A DNA stretch of 64,000 nt from DATGKG01 sp963783145. Lineage in GTDB: Bacteria > Desulfobacterota > Binatia > Binatales > Binataceae. Within the stretch, counting starts at the first letter, position 1; each line of letters starts with the position of its first letter. Location: assembly GCA_963783145.1 (NCBI GenBank), contig CAWAMM010000002.1:1364001-1428000 (forward strand), given 5' to 3'. Shown piece by piece: positions 17,986 through 24,948 of this stretch. The notes below the pieces were generated by a model that was not told where the DNA came from, made no database searches, and saw only the letters and a list, made by a program, of their open reading frames with translations. Both the position numbers and the translations under genes were made by a program.

Positions 17986-19047
17986 TTATTGCGCCATCAG
18001 GTCGAGGACCAGCGCCGATAATGCCTCGGCGCGATCCTTAATCTCGCCATTCTTGAAGTCCACGTCGAGTTGGCCGGCGCGACGATACGCGCGCCGCAGC
18101 CGCGCGAGGCCAAAGCGCTTCGCGCCGTCGATCGCGCGGGTCGCCAACGGACTGCTCGGCCCGAAGCCGAGCGCGCCCGCGATATCGAAGGTGCTCTGGC
18201 GCGCCGCCAGCATCGAGGCCGCCAGCATCATGCGCCGCATCACCGGGATAAACTCGACCGCGAGCAGCTCGAAAGGATCGCGTCCGCCGGCGAGCGCGCG
18301 CGTCAGTTGCGCCAGGGTCGCGGCGGTCTCTCCCGCGGACAGGCTTTCCGCGATTTCGAAGGGCTCCGGCAGCTTCGAGGGACCCTGCTCGGTGAGATCC
18401 GCGGCCTCGATCGAGGCGCCCTTCTCCAGATGAATCGCGAGCTTGCCGAGCGCATTCGCGATCGCAGCGAGATCGCCGCCATGGCGCGCGACCAGCAGCT
18501 CGGCGGCGCTCTGCGAGAGCTTCAATTCGAAGCCACGCGCAAAACTTGCCGCATACTGCGGAAGCTGGTTGTCGAAGGGACGCAGGCAGTTCACCAGGAT
18601 GCCGGCGCTCTCGACGGTGCGGCGAATCTTCGCCGGAGCAGCATCCTTGTCGTATACGACCACCAGATGATTGGGTGGACGCGCATCGGTAACCGCGCCG
18701 ATGAGACCCGCATCGCCACCGCGAGTCTCCTTCTCCGATGAGTCATCAGCCGGCGCGCTGTCGTCACCGCCACGATCGCGAAAGGAGCGCATCACGCGAC
18801 ACACCAGCATCCGCCTGGGCGCGAAGAGGTCGGGCGCGCGAAGCTCCTCGACCACCGACGCGAAGTCCGAGGCATTGGCAATCTGGAAGGTGCGATACTG
18901 AAGCCCCTCGCGAATGAGGCGGCGAGCGAGCGCATCGACGAGGTATTCGCGCAGGAAGGCCTGCGGCCCCGCAATCAGAATCGCCGCGGGCAGCGTCTTC
19001 GCAGTCTCGACGAGGCGAAGGAACCCGAGTGCGTTCTCGATCGGCAT
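17986..19047 (-). CDS. holA: DNA polymerase III subunit delta
   Basis: A 353-residue HolA protein, the clamp-loader subunit that opens the beta sliding clamp. The opening MPIENALGFLRLVE and the region ILIAGPQAFLREYLVDAL match the N-terminal domain. The middle VVVYDKDAAPAKIRRTVESAG and FELKLSQSAAELLVARHGGDLAAIANALGKL are characteristic of domains I-II, and the helical C-terminal domain ends with DFKNGEIKDRAEALSALVLDLM. A charged insertion (about residues 90-110) is longer than usual. It follows lptE by 12 bp in the ribBA-nusB-lptE-holA series. Confidence 0.9.
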   Translation of the reverse strand: MPIENALGFLRLVETAKTLPAAILIAGPQAFLREYLVDALARRLIREGLQYRTFQIANASDFASVVEELRAPDLFAPRRMLVCRVMRSFRDRGGDDSAPADDSSEKETRGGDAGLIGAVTDARPPNHLVVVYDKDAAPAKIRRTVESAGILVNCLRPFDNQLPQYAASFARGFELKLSQSAAELLVARHGGDLAAIANALGKLAIHLEKGASIEAADLTEQGPSKLPEPFEIAESLSAGETAATLAQLTRALAGGRDPFELLAVEFIPVMRRMMLAASMLAARQSTFDIAGALGFGPSSPLATRAIDGAKRFGLARLRRAYRRAGQLDVDFKNGEIKDRAEALSALVLDLMAQ

Positions 19048-19059
19048 GGCTGCTCCTCG

Positions 19060-19644
19060 CTAGAAGCCGGTCGCCATCGAGTCGTAGATGTGCGCGGCGA
19101 GGGTCTGCATCATCTGGGTGCGGGAGCCGCGTTCCTGGGTCTCGGCGGTCTGGATGTCGCTCAACTTCTGGATGTCACCGGTGCGCAGGTTCTGCTGCAG
19201 GAATGACGGCGTGGTGTTGACGACATTTGAGGAAACGGTCCCATAGTTCTCGGTATCGCTAATCTGGTTGGCGCTCCAGAGCAACTTGCCGGTGCGTCGA
19301 TCATGCAGCCATGCGCGCACCACCAGCGTCTCGCCATATTGCGTCGGCTCCAGCACCGAATTGAACGCATTGGGGACCGCGAGGGTTTGGGTAACCAGCC
19401 CCGTCAACTCGAGGTCGGCATTGGCGGGACTATCGACGATGCTCAAGCGCTTGTGACTCGCGATCTCATCCTTCATGTAAACCATGAACTCGTCATTGAG
19501 GCCGGTCTGACGGGTATGGTTGTCGAAGCGCTCGACGTAAATGGTCTGCGCGTTGGCTGGGAGGTTGGTCCCCGAGGCGCCGAAATGATAGCCGCAACCG
19601 GATGCCAGCAGCATCACGGCCAGTATCGCCAGCCGCCTAGTCAT
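19060..19644 (-). CDS. lptE: LPS-assembly lipoprotein LptE
   Basis: This 194-residue lipoprotein sits inside the LptD barrel and helps place lipopolysaccharide in the outer membrane. The signal peptide MTRRLAILAVMLLASGC ends in an SGC lipobox followed by the family hallmark GYHFGASGT. The segment IYVERFDNHTRQTGLN and the strand set ending with LLWSANQISDTENY agree with LptE. ATG at 19642-19644 lies inside the end of nusB (8-bp overlap), giving normal length and an intact signal; longer versions spoil the signal. Position upstream of holA is a classic arrangement. Confidence 0.88.
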   Translation of the reverse strand: MTRRLAILAVMLLASGCGYHFGASGTNLPANAQTIYVERFDNHTRQTGLNDEFMVYMKDEIASHKRLSIVDSPANADLELTGLVTQTLAVPNAFNSVLEPTQYGETLVVRAWLHDRRTGKLLWSANQISDTENYGTVSSNVVNTTPSFLQQNLRTGDIQKLSDIQTAETQERGSRTQMMQTLAAHIYDSMATGF

Positions 19645-20083
19645 GCTTCGCCGGCGGGCGATCCTCACCTTTTCCTTTAAGTTTGTTGACCTCGGCGATG
19701 TGGTCGAGGACCCCGTTGACGAAGCGCCCGGAGCCCTCGTCGCCGTAGGTCTTGGCGAGCTCGATTGCCTCATCGATGGTGACCCGCGCGGGGATGTCGT
19801 CCAGGTGCATCAGTTCGAACACCGCGATGCGAAGGATGTTATGGTCGACCCGCGACAGGCGCTTCACCGACCAGTTCTCCAGCGCGTCGGCGATCTGCTT
19901 GTCGAGGTCGCGTTCGTCCTTGCGCACGCCCTCGATGAGCGCATTGGCGAAGACGCGGGTCTGGCTGTCGGTCGGCGCGGTTTCGAACAACGCCGCGAGG
20001 TCATCGCTCGAGGCGCCGCCGCATATATCGATTCGATAAAGAGCCTTGAGCGCGAGCTCGCGGCCGATGTGTCTGCTTCCCAT
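19637..20083 (-). CDS. nusB: Transcription antitermination factor NusB
   Basis: 148 residues, the usual size for NusB, the helical RNA-binding protein that with NusE (S10) binds boxA in rRNA leaders. Signature stretches are RHIGRELALKALYRID at the start, LSRVDHNILRIAVFEL in the middle, and PARVTIDEAIELAKTYGDEGSGRFVNGVLD near the end. A short charged tail follows. ATG at 20081-20083 is clear. It lies 32 bp after ribBA; riboflavin genes upstream of nusB are common in proteobacteria, but ribE is missing between them here. Confidence 0.95.
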   Translation of the reverse strand: MGSRHIGRELALKALYRIDICGGASSDDLAALFETAPTDSQTRVFANALIEGVRKDERDLDKQIADALENWSVKRLSRVDHNILRIAVFELMHLDDIPARVTIDEAIELAKTYGDEGSGRFVNGVLDHIAEVNKLKGKGEDRPPAKHD

Positions 20084-20115
20084 AAAAACCGGCCGCCCAC
20101 TGCGCGACCGCGCGC

Positions 20116-21327
20116 CTATGTTATCAGTTTGAGGTCCGAGAAGAGATGGCCCAGCTTTTCCTTCTTGGTGCGCAGGTATCCGATATTGCCCTTGTGCGGC
20201 TCGACTTCGAGTGGCACCCGCGTCACGTTCACGCCGTAACGCCGCAGGCTGTCGAGCTTATGCGGATTGTTGGTCAGCAGCCGCACCTCGCCGATGCCGA
20301 GGTCGCGCACGATTTGCGCGCCGATGCCATAATCGCGCAGGTCTTCCTCGAAGCCGAGCTGCAGGTTCGCCTCGACCGTGTCGAGGCCGCCATCCTGGAG
20401 CGCATACGCGCGAATCTTGTTCCCGAGCCCGATCCCGCGTCCCTCCTGATGCAGGTATATGATGACGCCCGCTTCCGACTCGAGGATTCGCTGGACGGAC
20501 TCCTCGAGTTGCTCGCCGCAATCGCAGCGCGCCGATTCGAACACATCGCCGGTGAGGCATTCCGAATGCAGCCGCACGAGCGCCGGCCGTCCTCCGCCGA
20601 CGTTGCCCTTCACCAATGCGAGATGTTCGCGCCCATCGACAATGTTTCTGAAAATGACGCCCTGAAAATCGCCATTCTCGATCGCGAATGGCACACTCGA
20701 TACGCGCTGCACCAGCACCTCGTTGGTCAGGCGATGCGAGATGAGGTCGCGGGTGACAACCACCGGTATCGATTGCGTCTCGGCGAATTTGCGCAGCGCC
20801 GGCAGCGCGGCCATCGCGCCATCGTCATCGAGGATTGCACACAGCGCCGCCGCAGGCCGCAGCCCCGCGCACTTCATCAGGTCGACCGCGCCCTCGGCGC
20901 GCCCCAGCCGCATCATGACGCCGCCGGTCAGCGCCATCAGCGGCAGAATGTGCCCCGGCATGACGATATCGGCGGTGGTGGATTTAGGATTTGCGATAAC
21001 CTGGATAGTGCGCGCGCGGTCCGCCGCCGAGATGCCGGTGGTGACGCCCTCGCGCGCCTCGACCAGCGCGCCCGCCTGTTCGCTGACGAGTCCGGTTTCG
21101 GTGGTCTGGGAAAGCGGGATGCCGAGCTCGCGCATCCGCTTTTCCGGGATGGCGATCGAGACGATGCCGCGCCCCTCACGCGCCATGAAATTGACGTGAT
21201 CGGGAGTGACGAATTCGGCTGCCATCACGAGGTCGCCTTCGGCGGTCTCGGACTCCTCGGGCACCATCAGGACCATCTTGCCTTCGCGCAAGCGGGCGAA
21301 GACTTCGTCGAATGAGGAACCGGGCAT
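20116..21327 (-). CDS. ribBA: RibBA-type protein with intact GTP cyclohydrolase II and degenerate RibB half
   Basis: The 403-residue protein has the length and order of bifunctional RibBA. The C-terminal GTP cyclohydrolase II (about 200-403) looks active: zinc ligands Cys257, Cys268, Cys270, HQEGRGIGL, and TNNPHK. The N-terminal dihydroxybutanone-phosphate synthase half keeps the backbone motifs (GVTTGISAADRA, PGHILPL), but key residues have changed. With a constant offset of 10 to E. coli RibB numbering, metal ligands Glu38 and His153 are Thr28 and Arg143, and Glu174 is Ala164. I infer that the RibB activity is lost and a separate ribB exists elsewhere. ATG at 21325-21327. First gene of the nusB-lptE-holA series. 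Confidence 0.9.
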   Translation of the reverse strand: MPGSSFDEVFARLREGKMVLMVPEESETAEGDLVMAAEFVTPDHVNFMAREGRGIVSIAIPEKRMRELGIPLSQTTETGLVSEQAGALVEAREGVTTGISAADRARTIQVIANPKSTTADIVMPGHILPLMALTGGVMMRLGRAEGAVDLMKCAGLRPAAALCAILDDDGAMAALPALRKFAETQSIPVVVTRDLISHRLTNEVLVQRVSSVPFAIENGDFQGVIFRNIVDGREHLALVKGNVGGGRPALVRLHSECLTGDVFESARCDCGEQLEESVQRILESEAGVIIYLHQEGRGIGLGNKIRAYALQDGGLDTVEANLQLGFEEDLRDYGIGAQIVRDLGIGEVRLLTNNPHKLDSLRRYGVNVTRVPLEVEPHKGNIGYLRTKKEKLGHLFSDLKLIT

Positions 21328-21358
21328 GAGCGCATTCTCCAGTCGCGCGATGATATCA

Positions 21359-21404
21359 CCGCATTTTCAATCTAACCAGTGTTCGGGAATCCGGCTGGGA
21401 GAGG
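21359..21404 (+). repeat. 46-bp direct repeat, copy 1
   Basis: The stretch beginning CCGCATTTTCAATCTAACC and running to GAGAGG recurs almost unchanged at 22264-22309 in the same direction. The two copies flank the lipoprotein gene at 21534-22244. Differences are a few single bases. A downstream hairpin (GACCACCGCT with AGCGGT...GGTGGTC, about 21447-21480) lies before the gene and may be part of the same element. Confidence 0.75.
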
Positions 21405-21533
21405 TCAAATTATTCTGCGTGCCCGAGGTCCTTCGCCGAGCCTCACGACCACCGCTCGCGATGCTAGCGGTAGGTGGTCGCGACCGGATTCTAGAAACGC
21501 TAGATTTTCTCCTTCGCGTCAGCCGGAGGATGC

Positions 21534-22244
21534 GTGGACGATCATAGTGAATGGACCCGTGTTACGCGTGAGCTGCTTGCTGCCGCCGCAATGGTGTTGC
21601 TCGCGATAACAATCGGCGGATGCGGCGCTATTGAAGCGCCTCCCGCTGCCCCGGCATCGGTATCTGCAAAGGCTGCCGCGGATTCCGATACCGCTCCCAT
21701 CGCGAAACCATCGCTTCACACCGGCGACGTATGGGTGGACAGAATCGCCGGGGACGATCGCGAATTCCGCATCGAATCGATCCACGACGGCAAAATGGAA
21801 GTGGATTTCTGGGGCTCCCAGATGACCACCGATTCCGTGCTCAACGTCATCGTCTATCGCTCGCTGACCGAGTCATCATCGGAGCCGAGTGTGTCGGACA
21901 AACCGGGGATGTGGTTCTCGTTCCCGCTTTATCCGGGCAAGACCTGGGATAACCATTACGATTGGGAGACCACCGGCGCTGCACCGGTCAAGGGCAAGGC
22001 GGATGACCATGGCAAGGTGATCGGCTGGGAGGATGTGCAGGTGCCCGCCGGGACTTTTCATGCGCTGAAAGTCGAGGTCGACAGCCGCTTCTATGGAAAA
22101 GGCGGGATGGCCGATGACGAGACGTTGATCTACTGGTACTCGGCGCAGGTCAATCGCTTTGTGAAATTCGACTACCGCTCGATCTACGAAGGTGAGTTGC
22201 TGGCCGAAATGGTGAGCTACAAACCGAACAAATCGGCGAATTGA
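21534..22244 (+). CDS. Lipoprotein of unknown function flanked by direct repeats
   Basis: A 236-residue lipoprotein. Its signal (LLAAAAMVLLAITIGGC) ends in an IGGC lipobox. An alanine/proline linker follows, then a domain of about 170 residues with strand-like segments (GDVWVDRIAGDDREFRIES, FHALKVEV, LIYWYSAQVNRFVKFDYRS). Two Trp/Tyr-rich loops (FPLYPGKTWDNHYDWE) stand out. The closing part, about predicting a barrel-like sheet, recalls DUF3108-type periplasmic proteins, but I cannot place it. GTG at 21534 is chosen because GGAGG lies five bases upstream. The 46-bp repeat on each side suggests it may have moved or been duplicated as a unit. Confidence 0.7.
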   Translation: MDDHSEWTRVTRELLAAAAMVLLAITIGGCGAIEAPPAAPASVSAKAAADSDTAPIAKPSLHTGDVWVDRIAGDDREFRIESIHDGKMEVDFWGSQMTTDSVLNVIVYRSLTESSSEPSVSDKPGMWFSFPLYPGKTWDNHYDWETTGAAPVKGKADDHGKVIGWEDVQVPAGTFHALKVEVDSRFYGKGGMADDETLIYWYSAQVNRFVKFDYRSIYEGELLAEMVSYKPNKSAN

Positions 22245-22263
22245 TTCCGCGCTGAACTCACCG

Positions 22264-22309
22264 CCGCATTTTCAATCTAACCGATGTTCGGGAATCCCGC
22301 TGTGAGAGG
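22264..22309 (+). repeat. 46-bp direct repeat, copy 2
   Basis: Second copy of the repeat at 21359-21404, 20 bp after the lipoprotein stop codon. It shares the CCGCATTTTCAATCTAACC start and the GTTCGGGAATCC core. The sequence beyond it (22310-22430) is rich in short inverted GAAGC/GCTTC pieces but contains no gene I can support. Confidence 0.75.
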
Positions 22310-22430
22310 ATGCGGCACGAAGCCGCGGAGGCGGAGCGAAGCGGCGCCCGAAGCGAAATCCAATTGATGGCGCAGGCGAGGGGTCCGCTAGGAAATCAGG
22401 TTTCGCTTCTTTTCCGGTCGGCTTTTTCCT

Positions 22431-22560
22431 GTCCCTTCTCTCGCTCTTATTTGCGAGGGAAGGTGGCGGGCGCGGTTCTCGCGACGGCTGCGATGCGAGC
22501 ACCGTGACCGACGGATGAGAGCCGGCGGGCGTCCTCGCCCGCCGGTGGTGGAGCGTCACG
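22431..22560. repeat. Left arm of a 128-bp inverted repeat (REP/BIME-like)
   Basis: This arm matches the reverse complement of 22948-23076 over nearly its whole length, with a few mismatches and a small gap in the middle. Each arm itself contains two hairpins: one with CCTTCTCTCGC/GCGAGAGAAGG-type stem (right arm perfect, left arm with one change) and one with a 10-bp CCGGCGGGCG/CGCCCGCCGG stem around TCCT (perfect in this arm). This is the build of bacterial interspersed palindromic elements rather than of an insertion sequence end. Confidence 0.85.
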
Positions 22561-22639
22561 TATTTGACGTTGAACACTACTATCGGATGCAAGGTTCATA
22601 CTTCCGGCAATGACAAACCCTCACTTCGGGGGCAAAATG

Positions 22640-22920
22640 CAGACACTGCATTTTGGCAAAGAACAGATGCTGGGCGAGATTCAACGCACCGCAACGGAGA
22701 ACGGCGATCGAAATCGGATCTGTTGGCGCAGGTTCTACAATATTGCCTAAGGCACCCCGGGTACCAGACGTGTTCGATTTCTGTGCCAAGGCCCTTCCCG
22801 ACACGGCCGAAAGCGAGCGGCGTAAGCGATATCCTGAAAGTCCAGTTGCCGAATCAGACGGTTACGTTTATCTCGCCAAAAGCGGACGCCACTACAAAAT
22901 CGGTCGCTCAAATTCCAATG
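22640..22920 (+). pseudogene. Decayed GIY-YIG family gene (T5orf172/MUG113 type)
   Basis: Three pieces of one protein family appear in order but in three different frames. Frame of 22667: MLGEIQRTATENG, the typical N-terminus. Then SDLLAQVLQYCLRHPGYQ in a second frame (about 22720-22768). Then DVFDFCAKALPD through DGYVYLAKSGRHYKIGRSN in a third (about 22760-22915), which is the GIY-YIG core start. About one third of the middle is missing and the gene stops right after the YKIGR motif, where the right repeat arm begins. It therefore lacks the rest of the nuclease domain and cannot be functional. It lies between the two arms of the inverted repeat. Confidence 0.75.
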
Positions 22921-22947
22921 TAGTGTGTGCGTGAGGGCGAAGAAACC

Positions 22948-23076
22948 CGTGGCGCTCCACCACCGGTGGGCGAGGACGCCCGCCGGCTCTCATCCGTCTG
23001 GCACGCTGGTCGCAAAGCCCAAGAGCGACCACCGCGCCAGCCACCTTCTCTCGCAAAAAAGAGCGAGAGAAGGGAC
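22948..23076. repeat. Right arm of the 128-bp inverted repeat
   Basis: Reverse-complement partner of 22431-22560. Its internal CCTTCTCTCGC stem is perfect here. The distance between arms is about 390 bp, filled by the GIY-YIG remnant. No target-site duplication is obvious outside the arms. The following 175 bp to the AAA ATPase gene hold no gene I can support. Confidence 0.85.
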
Positions 23077-23251
23077 TTAGGAAGAGAGCTCAATTCGCGG
23101 GGTAAGTGACGCGTCGAGGAGGACGAGGAATCGCCGCCTTACTAACGTCCTATATCATCAGAAGTTCCCGATCGGACCGAGCAGTCGATGCTTTCGCCCG
23201 CGACTACGTGCGCCTTCGACTTCCTCGACCATAATGAAACAGACGATCCCA

Positions 23252-24805
23252 TCACCGCCCGATCGGGACTGGGGAGGCGCGGACGGCGCGCTGGAAGGCC
23301 CACTGGCGGATGTGGTTGATCTGCTCCTTCATCGCGCGCGCCAGCGGCACGCCGCCGGCCGCCGCGTCGATCAGGTCGTCCTCAGTCACGTCGCGCTCGG
23401 CGAGGCGCGCGTGGGTCAGCGCCGATATCACGCATTGCTCGATTTCGGCGCCGGTCCAGTCGCGAGTCGATTCGACAATTTGGGTGAAGCTGAACTTTGA
23501 GGTGTCAACGCCGCGCCGGTCGAGGTGGATTTTGAAAATCGACGCGCGCTCCTGCTCGTAGGGCAGATCGACGAAGAAGACTTCATCGAAGCGGCCCTTA
23601 CGAATCATCTCGGCGGGCAGTAAGTCGATACGGTTGGCGGTCGCGGCGACGAAGAGCCCGGGGCCTTTGTCCTGCATCCAGGTGAGAAAGAACGCGAAGA
23701 TGCGGCCCTGCTGCCCGGCGCTTTCCGCCGAGGTGATACCCATCTCGATTTCGTCGAACCAGACGATCGCGGGCGCCATGCTTTCCAGCGTGCGGCAGGC
23801 TTGCACGAACGCCTCTTCCGGCTCGCCATAGCGCCCCGAAAAGACATCGATCATGTTGATGCGATAAAGCGGCAGCTCGAAGCATGACGAGATCGCCTTG
23901 ACCGTCAGCGTCTTGCCGCATCCGGGAATACCCATCACGAGCACGCCCTTGGGCACGATGTCGGCGCTCAAGCTGTCGCGCTGGCGAAACAGTTTGCGCC
24001 GCTCCATCAGCCATTTCTTGAGGCTCTCAAGACCGCCGACCTCGCCGATATCAGTGCTGTCGGACATGAACTCGATCGCGCCGCTGCGATTGATGAGGAT
24101 TTTCTTTTCCTCGAACAGCGCGGGCAGCGATTCGGTGCCGAGATTGGGGCTGACCGCGAGGGCGCGGCGGACGGCGTGCCGGGCCTCATCGAGGCTGAGT
24201 CCCTGCAACGCGCGCGCGAGCAGGTTCAAGGTTTCGTCGCTGGTAAACTCATGCCCTTCGCGGGCCGAGATCTTTCGTGCCTCGGCGCGCAGGAACTCCA
24301 CCAGCTCCGACATATCGGGCGGCGGCAGATCAATGACCACGAAGCTGCGCTCGACTTCCTCGGGAATCGATCGCAACGGCGAAGTGATGACGATGAACTT
24401 CTGCTTGTCGAGACAAATCCGATAAAGATCGCGCAGCCGTCTGCGCACTGCGGCGGATTCGTGCAGCGGCCCGTGAAAATCCTTCAGATGAAAGATCCCG
24501 GGATGTTCATGGGCGGCGACGAAGTCCAGTGCCTCGCGCGGATCGAGCGCGGGCGCTTCGGCCTCGGCCTCATCCTCGCGCGAGAGACCTTCGGTGAGGC
24601 TCCAGGTCCAGACCGGCAGCGGTTTGGCGGGATGCAGCAGGCGACCCGCCTCACGGAGTAAATCGCCGACCCGTCCTTCCTCGGCCGAGCGGATGTAGAC
24701 CAGCGGCCGCCCGGATTGAAAGATCTCGAGCAGCGTGGTCGCCGCGCGCGAACTGGGACTGGAACCCACCTTGGAATTAGCATCCATCGCAGAACTTGAC
24801 GCCAT
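23252..24805 (-). CDS. AAA-family ATPase, Ycf46-like
   Basis: A 517-residue protein with an N-terminal region (1-240) that looks like a degenerate first ATPase or sensor part, and a full AAA module after it. Walker A is GIPGCGKT (292-299), Walker B is IVWFDEIE (about 345-352). The sensor/second-region homology stretch TANRIDLLPAEMIRKGRFDEVFFVDLP and the C-terminal lid follow. The unusual GIPGCGKT and the two-part layout match the Ycf46/slr0374 group, whose cellular role is poorly known. ATG at 24803-24805. It is divergent from a MEDS-domain hybrid kinase with 143 bp between, so the two may share control. Confidence 0.82.
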   Translation of the reverse strand: MASSSAMDANSKVGSSPSSRAATTLLEIFQSGRPLVYIRSAEEGRVGDLLREAGRLLHPAKPLPVWTWSLTEGLSREDEAEAEAPALDPREALDFVAAHEHPGIFHLKDFHGPLHESAAVRRRLRDLYRICLDKQKFIVITSPLRSIPEEVERSFVVIDLPPPDMSELVEFLRAEARKISAREGHEFTSDETLNLLARALQGLSLDEARHAVRRALAVSPNLGTESLPALFEEKKILINRSGAIEFMSDSTDIGEVGGLESLKKWLMERRKLFRQRDSLSADIVPKGVLVMGIPGCGKTLTVKAISSCFELPLYRINMIDVFSGRYGEPEEAFVQACRTLESMAPAIVWFDEIEMGITSAESAGQQGRIFAFFLTWMQDKGPGLFVAATANRIDLLPAEMIRKGRFDEVFFVDLPYEQERASIFKIHLDRRGVDTSKFSFTQIVESTRDWTGAEIEQCVISALTHARLAERDVTEDDLIDAAAGGVPLARAMKEQINHIRQWAFQRAVRASPVPIGR

Positions 24806-24899
24806 CTAACGCATATTAACCCAAAGACTGAACTTGGGCAGCCTTTCGCGACCACCGAGACCCGAAATGATTGAATAATGCCGTTTGCAGCCCGTCTAT

Positions 24900-24908
24900 T
24901 GGGATAAT
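24900..24908 (+). promoter_or_regulatory. Candidate extended -10 promoter of the hybrid kinase gene
   Basis: TG-N-GATAAT is an extended -10 element about 40 bp before the kinase ATG (24949). A consensus -35 at 16-18 bp is not present, as is usual for extended -10 promoters. The reading is by eye only. Confidence 0.35.
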
Positions 24909-24948
24909 ATACCCTACGAACAACGCGCGGGCCGGACCCCCAACTTCG

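Noticed and set aside
20146..21315. Long plus-strand open frame opposite ribBA
   Set aside because: It mirrors codon structure of ribBA and encodes no recognisable fold.
21328..21533. FMN riboswitch upstream of ribBA
   Set aside because: I looked for the conserved RFN core on the minus strand and found none; the region holds the 46-bp repeat and an unrelated hairpin.
22431..23076. Insertion sequence or composite transposon
   Set aside because: There is no transposase and no clear target duplication; the arms carry internal hairpins like REP elements.
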